The position numbers and the translations under genes were made by a program. Below, piece by piece: positions 15,001 through 25,915 of a stretch of 64,000 nt of DNA (positions within the stretch are counted from its first letter, which is position 1; every line of letters begins with the position of its first letter). The stretch spans positions 5,220,001 to 5,284,000 of the forward strand of contig CP126200.1 of NCBI GenBank assembly GCA_030272155.1, read 5' to 3'. This DNA is from Tetradesmus obliquus (taxonomy: Eukaryota; Chlorophyta; Chlorophyceae; Sphaeropleales; Scenedesmaceae). The notes under the pieces were generated by a model. It had not been told where the DNA came from and ran no database searches. It saw only the letters and a list, made by a program, of their open reading frames with translations.

Positions 15001-18000
15001 CCGACTGCTATGTTTCATTGCAGTTATCTTAGCTGTGCTCACTGAAGACACTCTTGCCACCCTGTGTTGATGGGCCATGTGTTGTGGGCACCCAGTGGGT
15101 GGGCCAGGACCGTCATCCGATGGGTGATCCATGTGCTGCGCTTGGCCGCAGCAGGTATACACATTCCCCCATTACATGCAATTTACACTACTGCCACTCC
15201 TGCTTCTTTAGCCTAAACCTAAACCCTAAACCCTAAACCCTAAACCCCTCCTCGCAGTTAAAAACGGCGGGGATAGGCAGGTTTTGCTGCGGCTGCGCTG
15301 CTTCGAGTGACACATAAAAATATGGAATGTGTTTGCATGCAGCAGCAGGGCTGGCTGTGTGTTGTGTGTGGCGATCCAGGGCTGTGATGCGCTTGCCATG
15401 CCAAAGTGAACTCGTGATGCTTGCCCTGCTTGATCGAGCTGAGTGCCGAAAACATGTTTTCTGAGTATCGAGATTTTGGTTGTGTTGCTGTTGTGAGGCG
15501 TGCTGCAGCAGCAGCCCAGCTTGTTCACCTGATGCCTGCAAATAGCTCCTGTGGCCTTGCTGTGCTGCTGCGTGCTGATGAGAGCCCTGTGCCACGGGGG
15601 GGTTTCGATGCTATTGTGTGGTGCAAGTGTGGGTGTAAAACAGGCGTCACTGAGGGGTGTCACCAGCAGCAGCAGCAGGCAGCAGGTTGGCAGTGTCTGC
15701 ATTGGCCCTGTTCAAGGCTTCATTGTGTGCTCAAGGTAACCACGGTTATACATACGAAGCTGCGTTGGATAGTATTGCGGCCGTGCGCAACAGGCTGCAT
15801 GTGAACGTGTGAGATTCTTTTCTCGACCCAGTGCACACATGCATGGAATCGTCCACACAGCGCTGTGCTTGTACACAGACACCGCCGGCTCAAGAACTGA
15901 AGTTGATCAGAGTTTGACTGGAGTTGACCGTGTCTTGGGCTGACTGCTTTGCGGCCTATGTTCCTGTGATTACTGTATGCTGAGTTGCTGCCATGTGCTT
16001 GGCTTTGGCAGCGCCCTCGGCAGGACCAGTGCACCTGCACTGCCAAGTTGCAGCTTGGCTGTCTGTGGATGTGTTTTTGCCTTGATGAAATGGGTTTTGG
16101 TGTGCCAGCTTGGCTGCATGCGTGATTAAAGCATGTTGTGTGATGACGCACTCGCCAAAGGCGGTCCTTGACTAAGCCGTTATTTTGTATGTTATATGTA
16201 TCAGGAAGCTGCAACGATGCTTCACTGCATGCACATCTGCTGCATGCTACACATCTGCAAGAGGCAACGTTTCGAAAGGCACACACTGTGGGCCAGCACC
16301 TGAGCCAGGCTCAGCTGCGTCTTGTTTGCCGTAGCACTGGCCAGCCCCCAACGGGCCGACTGCTATGTTTCATTGCAGTTATCTTAGCTGTGCTCACTGA
16401 AGACACTCTTGCCACCCTGTGTTGATGGGCCATGTGTTGTGGGCACCCAGTGGGTGGGCCAGGACCGTCATCCGATGGGTGATCCATGTGCTGCGCTTGG
16501 CCGCAGCAGGTATACACATTCCCCCATTACATGCAATTTACACTACTGCCACTCCTGCTTCTTTAGCCTAAACCTAAACCCTAAACCCTAAACCCTAAAC
16601 CCCTCCTCGCAGTTAAAAACGGCGGGGATAGGCAGGTTTTGCTGCGGCTGCGCTGCTTCGAGTGACACATAAAAATATGGAATGTGTTTGCATGCAGCAG
16701 CAGGGCTGGCTGTGTGTTGTGTGTGGCGATCCAGGGCTGTGATGCGCTTGCCATGCCAAAGTGAACTCGTGATGCTTGCCCTGCTTGATCGAGCTGAGTG
16801 CCGAAAACATGTTTTCTGAGTATCGAGATTTTGGTTGTGTTGCTGTTGTGAGGCGTGCTGCAGCAGCAGCCCAGCTTGTTCACCTGATGCCTGCAAATAG
16901 CTCCTGTGGCCTTGCTGTGCTGCTGCGTGCTGATGAGAGCCCTGTGCCACGGGGGGGTTTCGATGCTATTGTGTGGTGCAAGTGTGGGTGTAAAACAGGC
17001 GTCACTGAGGGGTGTCACCAGCAGCAGCAGCAGGCAGCAGGTTGGCAGTGTCTGCATTGGCCCTGTTCAAGGCTTCATTGTGTGCTCAAGGTAACCACGG
17101 TTATACATACGAAGCTGCGTTGGATAGTATTGCGGCCGTGCGCAACAGGCTGCATGTGAACGTGTGAGATTCTTTTCTCGACCCAGTGCACACATGCATG
17201 GAATCGTCCACACAGCGCTGTGCTTGTACACAGACACCGCCGGCTCAAGAACTGAAGTTGATCAGAGTTTGACTGGAGTTGACCGTGTCTTGGGCTGACT
17301 GCTTTGCGGCCTATGTTCCTGTGATTACTGTATGCTGAGTTGCTGCCATGTGCTTGGCTTTGGCAGCGCCCTCGGCAGGACCAGTGCACCTGCACTGCCA
17401 AGTTGCAGCTTGGCTGTCTGTGGATGTGTTTTTGCCTTGATGAAATGGGTTTTGGTGTGCCAGCTTGGCTGCATGCGTGATTAAAGCATGTTGTGTGATG
17501 ACGCACTCGCCAAAGGCGGTCCTTGACTAAGCCGTTATTTTGTATGTTATATGTATCAGGAAGCTGCAACGATGCTTCACTGCATGCACATCTGCTGCAT
17601 GCTACACATCTGCAAGAGGCAACGTTTCGAAAGGCACACACTGTGGGCCAGCACCTGAGCCAGGCTCAGCTGCGTCTTGTTTGCCGTAGCACTGGCCAGC
17701 CCCCAACGGGCCGACTGCTATGTTTCATTGCAGTTATCTTAGCTGTGCTCACTGAAGACACTCTTGCCACCCTGTGTTGATGGGCCATGTGTTGTGGGCA
17801 CCCAGTGGGTGGGCCAGGACCGTCATCCGATGGGTGATCCATGTGCTGCGCTTGGCCGCAGCAGGTATACACATTCCCCCATTACATGCAATTTACACTA
17901 CTGCCACTCCTGCTTCTTTAGCCTAAACCTAAACCCTAAACCCTAAACCCTAAACCCCTCCTCGCAGTTAAAAACGGCGGGGATAGGCAGGTTTTGCTGC

Positions 18001-19273
18001 GGCTGCGCTGCTTCGAGTGACACATAAAAATATGGAATGTGTTTGCATGCAGCAGCAGGGCTGGCTGTGTGTTGTGTGTGGCGATCCAGGGCTGTGATGC
18101 GCTTGCCATGCCAAAGTGAACTCGTGATGCTTGCCCTGCTTGATCGAGCTGAGTGCCGAAAACATGTTTTCTGAGTATCGAGATTTTGGTTGTGTTGCTG
18201 TTGTGAGGCGTGCTGCAGCAGCAGCCCAGCTTGTTCACCTGATGCCTGCAAATAGCTCCTGTGGCCTTGCTGTGCTGCTGCGTGCTGATGAGAGCCCTGT
18301 GCCACGGGGGGGTTTCGATGCTATTGTGTGGTGCAAGTGTGGGTGTAAAACAGGCGTCACTGAGGGGTGTCACCAGCAGCAGCAGCAGGCAGCAGGTTGG
18401 CAGTGTCTGCATTGGCCCTGTTCAAGGCTTCATTGTGTGCTCAAGGTAACCACGGTTATACATACGAAGCTGCGTTGGATAGTATTGCGGCCGTGCGCAA
18501 CAGGCTGCATGTGAACGTGTGAGATTCTTTTCTCGACCCAGTGCACACATGCATGGAATCGTCCACACAGCGCTGTGCTTGTACACAGACACCGCCGGCT
18601 CAAGAACTGAAGTTGATCAGAGTTTGACTGGAGTTGACCGTGTCTTGGGCTGACTGCTTTGCGGCCTATGTTCCTGTGATTACTGTATGCTGAGTTGCTG
18701 CCATGTGCTTGGCTTTGGCAGCGCCCTCGGCAGGACCAGTGCACCTGCACTGCCAAGTTGCAGCTTGGCTGTCTGTGGATGTGTTTTTGCCTTGATGAAA
18801 TGGGTTTTGGTGTGCCAGCTTGGCTGCATGCGTGATTAAAGCATGTTGTGTGATGACGCACTCGCCAAAGGCGGTCCTTGACTAAGCCGTTATTTTGTAT
18901 GTTATATGTATCAGGAAGCTGCAACGATGCTTCACTGCATGCACATCTGCTGCATGCTACACATCTGCAAGAGGCAACGTTTCGAAAGGCACACACTGTG
19001 GGCCAGCACCTGAGCCAGGCTCAGCTGCGTCTTGTTTGCCGTAGCACTGGCCAGCCCCCAACGGGCCGACTGCTATGTTTCATTGCAGTTATCTTAGCTG
19101 TGCTCACTGAAGACACTCTTGCCACCCTGTGTTGATGGGCCATGTGTTGTGGGCACCCAGTGGGTGGGCCAGGACCGTCATCCGATGGGTGATCCATGTG
19201 CTGCGCTTGGCCGCAGCAGGTATACACATTCCCCCATTACATGCAATTTACACTACTGCCACTCCTGCTTCTT
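1..19273. repeat. Subtelomeric satellite array, 1355-bp unit x 14.2
   Basis: The same sequence recurs every 1355 bp. A 303-bp partial unit (1-303) is followed by 14 complete units starting at 304 and ending at 19273. I saw no substitution or indel between copies by eye, and the translations of every copy are identical. Each unit holds one telomere-like tract. Natural units therefore run from one tract to the next (37 bp of tract plus 1318 bp of other sequence). The short open frames inside the unit (up to 188 codons) mostly begin with non-ATG codons, overlap on both strands and look like no known protein, so I call no gene here. The CCCTAAA orientation places the chromosome end to the left. 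The arrangement resembles tandem subtelomeric elements described in Chlamydomonas, but the sequence is not one I recognise. Confidence 0.97.
307..343 (+). repeat. Telomere-like tract inside the satellite unit (first of 14)
   Basis: About five CCCTAAA heptamers, the first one or two shortened to CCTAAA, lie in every unit. They begin at 307, 1662, 3017, 4372, 5727, 7082, 8437, 9792, 11147, 12502, 13857, 15212, 16567 and 17922. TTTAGGG is the plant and green-algal (Arabidopsis-type) telomere repeat. The C-rich strand reads 5' to 3' from the left, as expected for a left chromosome end. The array ends at 19273, exactly 3 bp before a fifteenth tract would begin. Confidence 0.93.
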
Positions 19274-20093
19274 GCGAGGAAAACTTCGACTTCAATCTGA
19301 GCTACGGTGTCAACCAAGTGGCGTCACTGACAAGGTGTCACCACCCAGGCTACCAAGGACTACAAGAGGATGGAAGACTGTCAGTGCCGTTGCCCCCGAA
19401 GGGCATCGTGGCTCTTCGGGACGGCGCTGACCAGGTGTTGTTATGGTTGCAGGTAATACTAGACGACATAGGCAGAAGCAGGAGCTGCACATGCTAATCT
19501 GAGGTTCAGCAGCCATGGTGGCCTTTTGGGGGACCACTTCTTGCCATGTGAGTGCGCATTATGTTGCATGATGCTCATGCTTGTAATGAATGCAATTCGG
19601 CAACTTTCTTTATAAGGTATGCTGTCCTTGTGCTGTGAAGGGACACATGAAATGTAAGCGTCGATGTACCATTGTTTCCCACAACTGTAACATCTTGTCG
19701 GCTTGCTTTGATGCGGCGGTTCTACACCTAGCAGCACCGATTGAGCAGCTGGCCAGGCTGACCTGCTGCAACATCCATGCCCCTTGAAGTACAGCACAAC
19801 GCTGTTTGGCATCCCAACGTTGTAGTTTCTCGTACATTATTGTTGGTGAACCAACGGGCAATGTTTTCATCTCGCATTGCCTGAGTTCAGCACCAACATT
19901 TGCTGGAAGATTGTTCGGCACCCCCGGCAATTTCAAATCTCAACCACCGGTGGTCGGAGAACTCAACGTAAACCAGTAGCCGGCGATTAATGCAAGCTTT
20001 TTAGCAGCAAATACCTGAAATAGTGAACCACAGTGTTGTAGAGCCGTCTTGACCGCAACAGACCAGCGTCCAGGTGTTCAGCTAATTAGCTAA
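19274..20093. other. Spacer between satellite and first gene
   Basis: This is unique sequence just inside the array. It has no convincing open frame, and the frames of about 100 codons begin with non-ATG codons and look random. Positions about 19545-19620 match, imperfectly, a segment at about 52933-52996 (see the dispersed-repeat entry). Nothing else is recognised. Confidence 0.5.
19545..19620. repeat. Dispersed repeat, copy a
   Basis: The stretch beginning ATGTGAGTGCGCATTATGTT and ending in an AACTTTCTTTATA-like block is matched at about 52933-52996 by ATGTGAGTACGCATTATGTT with a similar tail. The two copies are about 33 kb apart, in the same orientation, with small indels. It could be a short non-autonomous element or a duplicated intron fragment. 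I see no clear terminal inverted repeat or target duplication. Confidence 0.5.
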
Positions 20094-20120
20094 GGAAAGG
20101 CTGCCATTCGGCCCCAGCTA

Positions 20121-23100
20121 GTGGGCGAATCAAAGCCGACAAGCTGTGTTTCATGTAATAGAAGGCCTGTTATAGCGCCAACAGCAGTAGAGGCGGCATG
20201 GCGTCGAGCAGCAAACAGACTGCAGCCCCTGGCAGTAACAGCAGCAGAAGCAGCGGCAGGGCCAGGGAGCAGCAGGGGCAGCAGTAGCCTGTCTCAGGCA
20301 CAGTACACCTCGCTTACTCAGGTAGCAGAAGATGTGGAAAAGACCCTGGGCCGCAGTGCAGGACTGCCAGATTGTGCCGTTAGCTGGGGTGTGCCGAAGA
20401 TGCTGTTTGAAGCGGTGAGTGGCGCTGTGGGAGCAGACATTGATCTGCCAGACAGCAAGCAAAGTCGCACAATGAGCATTGAAGGCTAGCCTGCACCAAC
20501 GAAAACATACACCCTTGCAATGTTGTGCGCTGTCACAAGTTGGAGACTGCCTCAACACAGCATGCCCTCTCCTGCTGCTGGTCCTGCAGGTGGCAGCGCT
20601 TTTAACCCTGATGGCCAGGCAGCAGCAGCAGCAGCAGCAGTCAGAGGTGAACAGGGATTTGGTGGCTTGCACTGAAGCCATGCTGTCCGCAGCAACAGCA
20701 ATGCTGCATGAGGACGTCCCGGCAATGAAAGTGCATCTCGCTACAGCATGTGTAGCATCTGGCCTCCCAGACCGTGTCGTGACTGCAATGCACACCACTA
20801 CCGCGGAGCTGCAAGCAGCAGCTGCTGCAGCTGCAACAGCATTAGCAACAGGAGAGGAGCTGCCACTGCAGTACAGGCAGCGGCAGCGTGCTGTGCCGGA
20901 AGCAGTGCGGATGGCCATGGCGCTGTCCAGCTTCTGTGACAACCTGGGCAGGTGCTGGCCAGGCGCGCTGCTGCTGTCGGCGCAGGCAGGCCGAGTTGTG
21001 CTGCCTGCTGCTCAGCTGCACCTGGCTGTGATGCGGCTGGCACTGCGGCTGCCTGCAGGAAAGAACAGGGAGCTGTCCTGCAAGCTGCTGCGGATGTGCT
21101 TGAGGCCCGCAGTATCTTCGGCAGTGATGGTGAGTGCTGGCGGGCATTATGACTCGCCAGCAGCAGCACAACTGACGTGCAGCCTGGAGCTGCAGCAGCT
21201 GCAGCTGCTGCTGCTGACAGTGGCAGTGAAGCTGCGCTGCCACGAGCAGCACACATCTGAGTGGCTGCCCCACAGCAGCAACAGGCGGCGGCAGCAGCAG
21301 CAGCTGCCCAGCCTAGACACGGCCCGGCACCGCCACCTGCTGGCCATGCTGCGGGAGTGTGGCCTCTCAGGGCAGCAGGCAGCAGCAGCACCGTTTCCAG
21401 AGGTGCTAGCTCAGAAGAGTGTCCCGATCATCAGCCTGCAGATCTTTGTCAACCTTATGCGCAGCTTCAGGACCTGCAGCAGAGCTGTGCATCAGGGTTC
21501 GCCTGTGTCATCAAACCTGCAGCAGGGCGGGGGCTCAGGCCAGTCAGTCGCTGGAGGCGAGGGGGTGTCAGAGGAGCAGCGTGTCGACTATGATCATCTG
21601 CTGCACTTTGTGCAGCCGGCTGCGCTGATGCTGCTCGAGGCAACGCACAACCTGTGGCAGGCGGATGCGGCACTTGCGGTAACGGCGGCTTCAGCAGCGC
21701 TGGCCTGCACACACTTGCTGATGGTGGGGTCAATAGCTGAACCTGACAGCGCTGGCCTGCACACACTTGCTGATGGTGGGGTCAATAGCTGAACCTGACA
21801 GCGCTGGCCTGCACACACTTGCTGATGGTGGGGTCAATAGCTGAACCTGACAGCGCTGGCCTGCACACACTTGCCGATGGTGGGGTCAATAGCTGAACCT
21901 GACAGCGCTGGCCTGCACGCACTTGCTGATGGTGGGGTCAATAGCTGAACCTGACAGCGCTGGCCTGCACGCACTTGCTGATGGTGGGGTCAATAGCTGA
22001 ACCTGACAGCGGCAGCGACAGTGACGCGGAGGGTGAGGAGCTGCTAGGCGCAGGAATGCTGCCAGGCAGTCCCACTGCTGCTGCTGATGATGATCAGCTA
22101 GCAGCAGCAGCAGGTGACGCAGACGGCAGTGTCGCGGCTGACAGCAGCAGCAGCGAGGCAGCAGGTGATGGATTCAAGATGGCTGAGCTGCTCAAGCTGG
22201 TGAGTGGCAGGGGCTGGGCTGGGCTGGTGTCACTGGGCACTGCTGTGATGGTTTTACGTGTTCAGCCTGAACTTCAAACACCAGTCATTTGCCAGCAACT
22301 CCCACAGGCATACAACACACTCGCCACCCTATCCACTGTTCAGACGCCCATATGCCTGCTTCACACAGTCAGCAGCGCGGGGTGTGCAGTGTTGTATGAA
22401 AGCAATCAATGCACATGTACAGCGCCAAGTTTGTAGATGCTCAGCCGTTGCAGAGGACTACAACTGTAAATGTCCCTGCGCGGAGTTGGGGCAACCCTGC
22501 CCTGCAGCGGTGGTGCCTGAGCAGCCTTGCACGCTCACTCTGCATTGCCTAGTCGTTTTGATATTACAAAAGTGTTGGTTCAAATGCGTCTACGCTGCTG
22601 CCACTGGTTGCTTTGTTGCGCAGGTGCGCAAACTGATGGTCAAACTAGATCAGCAGCAGCAGCAGGAGGAGGAGGAGGAGCAGCAGCAGCAAGAGCAGAC
22701 AGACGGCCGCAGCACTGCTGACGAGCAGCATTTGGACAACCTGCTGAGGGTGCTGGTGCAGATCCTTGACAGCGCGGTTGTGTTTGACCGCGATGAGCAG
22801 ATTGACGAGGCATGGAGGCAGCTGGCACGGCCCACAGCATCCATGCTGGAGCATTTGATGCATGTGAAGCTGGTGCAGCTTGAGTCAGGCTCGGCTAGCG
22901 AGAGCGTGGGTATCTTGTGGGAGGCAGCTGCTCACCTGCTGGGGAGCAAAGAAGATGAGTTTGGGCCGCTGCTGATGATGGCGGCTGAGGAGGCAGCAGC
23001 AGCAGCAGCAGAAGGCCCAGAGGGTGCAGACATGGTGGCAGCAGCAGCAGCAGCAGCAGCGGATTTGCCAGCGGTCAGTGAAGCAGCTCCTGCTGATTAT

Positions 23101-24419
23101 GTCGCGCAGCGCAGTGCGCCGCAGCTGCTCAGCCTCTGCATCAGCGCTGTCAAAATGCTGACCGCTCATGCGGCTGACCCCTATGCCGCTCTGTTCTCTG
23201 TGGACAGCCGGACGGGCTGCACTGCTGCATTTGTGCTGGAGCACGTGCAGCATGCTGCAGCGGCGATGCTGGTTGGCGGCGTGCCCACAGAGCCGCTTGA
23301 CGAAGGGGAGCAGCACAGCATCACCTGCCTGGCAGATGGCCTGCCCTGGGCGCTGCTGCTGCTGCTGCGGTGCCTGCAGCTGGGTCTGACCTGGCTGCAG
23401 CAGGCCTCGCAGCGGCTGCTGGCAGCAGCTGACGGAGGCACGCAGCAGCAGCACCCGTGGGGTACCAGTGCGCATCAAGAGCACTTGCGTGATGTAGTGG
23501 AGTCACTAGGGCAGCTGCTTGACGGGCTGCATGTGCTGCAGCTGGTGCTTGGCAGCTGGTGTGCGCCAGCAGCAGAGCCGGCAGCTGCCGGAGAGCAGGC
23601 AGCAGCAGCAGCAGCAGCAGCAGTGCTGCCGCTGCTGCAGCAGCGCAAGCAGCAGCTGCAGCAAGAGCTGCTGCCAGCAGTGCAGCAGGGTGCAGCTGTG
23701 GGAGGTGGGCTACAGCAATGATGAAGAAGAAGAGCAGGAGAGCACCAGGGACGTGATGCAGGGGCATGGCATGCTCTCACGCTGGCAATTCAGCCTGGAG
23801 CGGGTAGGCTTTGAACAATATGACCAAGGGGATGCCTGTGAGGCTGCATGGAGTTCAAATGCGCACAATATGTCGGGGGGCATCGCTGCACGTGGCATCT
23901 GGGGCGCCACGCCAGAGCAGCAGCAGGCTGCGGTGCAGGCGCTGCAGCAGCTGCTGGCCAGCGGCCGCCTGCAGGCATGGGTGGAAGCAGCCAGCACTGC
24001 GCTGCCGCTGCGCTGGTGCTGCAACCACCCCGGCTGCAGCAACCTGGGCACAGCAGGCAGCAAGGCGCGTGGCAGTGAGCTGCGGCGGGTGGGCGGCATG
24101 CAGTGCTCAGGCTGCCAAAGAGCCTGCTTCTGCAGCAAGGTGCGTGTCGATGATGCAAATGATGTTGTCGGACGATTGTAAGCATATCAAGGACGAGTGA
24201 CTTCATGCTGCAGCTGCTGTCTGACATCTCGCTCTGTTGCAGCACTCTTTTGGCGTTTCTCTGCCATGGAAGCTGACAATGCACGCGCGCTGACCCTGCT
24301 TCGCACTTAACTTCTGTATGTGCTGCGCTGCACTGGCCCTGCAGGAGTGCCTGGCTGCCCACTGGCCGCAGCACAAGAGGGCCTGCAAGCTGATCAAGCA
24401 GCACCAGCAGCAACAATAG
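20121..24419 (+). CDS. MYND zinc-finger family protein, copy 1 (possibly decayed)
   Basis: The gene is multi-exon. Exon 1 (to 20414) joins exon 2 (20590-22199) by GTGAGT...CAG. Exon 3 starts at 22624, and the next block ends at 24139 (AAG|GTGCGT) and joins the last exon, 24345-24419, ending in TAG. All these joins are phase 0. The C-terminus is a canonical MYND zinc finger: CNHPGC, CSGC, CFCS, then CLAAHWPQHKRAC, with the finger split by the last intron. MYND fingers usually bind proline-rich partner proteins. The rest is helical, Ala- and Gln-rich, about 1080 residues in total, with no other domain recognised. Three problems argue for decay: the expected ATG is GTG at 20121 (copies 2 and 3 have ATG there), a 52-bp minisatellite shifts the frame in exon 2, and an extra G at 23688-23690 shifts it again. 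Unseen introns or an upstream exon could rescue it. Confidence 0.62.
21699..22010. repeat. 52-bp minisatellite, 6 copies, within an exon
   Basis: Six head-to-tail 52-bp copies begin at 21699, 21751, 21803, 21855, 21907 and 21959 and differ by only one or two bases. The first copy reads in frame from upstream (ACTHLLMVGSIAEPDS), and the last reads into the downstream frame (GSDSDAEGEELLGAG). A single copy would therefore keep the protein open. Five extra copies add 260 bp (2 modulo 3), which breaks the frame, with a stop at 21790-21792. The related gene at 25.1-27.3 kb has no such array. Confidence 0.92.
24345..24419 (+). other. Last exon of the MYND gene, second half of the zinc finger
   Basis: The acceptor CCCTGCAG precedes GAG TGC CTG. 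The exon encodes ECLAAHWPQHKRACK and a short poly-Gln tail, then TAG at 24417-24419. The joined finger has the Cys/His spacing of MYND domains. A TGTAA element, the usual green-algal polyadenylation signal, lies at about 24658. Confidence 0.8.
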
Positions 24420-24597
24420 CAGTGCAGCAGTGCTGGAGACAGCCGCTGCGGCGCATCTTTACGGCGGTTCGAGGGCGCGCCGGGCACACAATACAAGGCA
24501 GCCACCACGACAAGGTGGCCTGGCCTTCATGCTTTGGGCGGGTACTGGGAGTTGCGGCGGTTGAGTTGTGACGAGGAGGGTTGGCTGGCTGCAGGGT

Positions 24598-25356
24598 TGG
24601 CAGGCTGCCACCTGCTGCACATCTGGTTGAGAGTCTCCAGAGTTCACAAGTTGCGCTGTAACGCATGGCCCTTGCTATTTCATGTGACCTTTTTGGAGCA
24701 CTTGTACCGAAGTTATGGCAATTCAGCACTGAGGCGGCCAGCTTTGGGTAGTTGGGGCCGACTCCCGTGGCAGGCCCGTGCACAGTGAAGTGCAGCACCC
24801 TGATGGTAAGTGCCGCTGATCAGCGTTCGCACACAGTTCTTATAGGGAGAGTTTTGTAACAGAATTTGCCTGGTTCTGCGACCGAATTCAGCTGATGCTC
24901 AAGGGGTGTTCGCACACTACGAGGTAGTCATCCCCGACCATGTATGATGTCCATCGCTGATGGTGTGCACAACTGCAGCGGTCAGCGACCACTGCATGCC
25001 CTTCCACATTATAAATAAGCAGGACAGTGTACATTACGCTGCAAAGCTTTAGGCTTGCAACATTGGCTTTGCGGTCAAATTGCTGTACTTCTTGCCGGGC
25101 GCCCCAACTGCAACCTTTCCAGCTGCCCTTCATACGAAACGATGAGCGAGTCAGAACAACCCGTATTACAGGCTATATGGCTTCGAGTTGCAGATACGCT
25201 GGAGCCTCTGGTGGCAGCAGCAGCAGCACCAACAGCCGGGCGGTGGAGCATTAGGGGCAGCAGTGGCTTAACCCAGGCACAGTACACCTCCCTCCTGCAA
25301 GTAGCAGAAGATGTGGAGCAGGCTTTGGGCCGCAACCCTAGAATGCCAGAATCTGC
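24598..25356 (+). repeat. Left arm of a ~0.77-kb inverted repeat
   Basis: This arm holds the upstream flank and first exon of MYND copy 2. It matches the reverse complement of 27315-28115, with divergence and small indels. Shared blocks include GCCACCTGCTGCACAT near 24606, the CGCTGATCAGCG block near 24812, the CGCACACTACGAGGTAGTCAT block near 24910, and the exon-1 coding sequence. The arms are separated by about 1.96 kb. Between 24420 and 25141 I see no gene. Confidence 0.85.
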
Positions 25357-25863
25357 TGTCAGCCGTGGTGTGCCGTAGATGCTGTTTGAAACGGTGAGTG
25401 TTGCTGATCAACAGAATCATGTGGCGACCCTGGCCAGTGGCAGTGCCATTGGTGCATCAATCGTAAACTTGCAAGAAAGACTGATGGCGATGTTGCACCG
25501 TTTCTGCGTCGGTGACTGACAATGCGGCTGTGGACTTTGATGCGCTGCAGGCATACCGCAGCCGGCAGCGCTGATGCTGCTCGAGGCAGCACACAACCTG
25601 TGGCAGGTGGATGCGGCGCTTGCGGCGAAGTCTGCTCGAGCAGCATTCGCATGCACAAAGTCTGTAATGCTGCAGTCAGGAAAGGGTGGCAGTGACAGCA
25701 ACAGTGGCAGTATCCGTGATGCGGGTGGTGCGGATCCATCAGGGCCAGGCACTGTGTCTTCTGTGATAACATCCATGGTGGATTATGTGTGGCCACCCCG
25801 CCGCATGACCGCTGCCGCTGCGGCTGACAATGATGAAGCAGCAGAAGCAGCAGCAAGCAAGGA

Positions 25864-25915
<52 letters not shown>

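Noticed and set aside
20151..20942. Minus-strand 263-codon frame over the MYND gene
   Set aside because: It is Cys/Ala/Ser-rich as expected for the antisense of CAG-rich coding sequence. The plus strand has homology between paralogues and a zinc finger.
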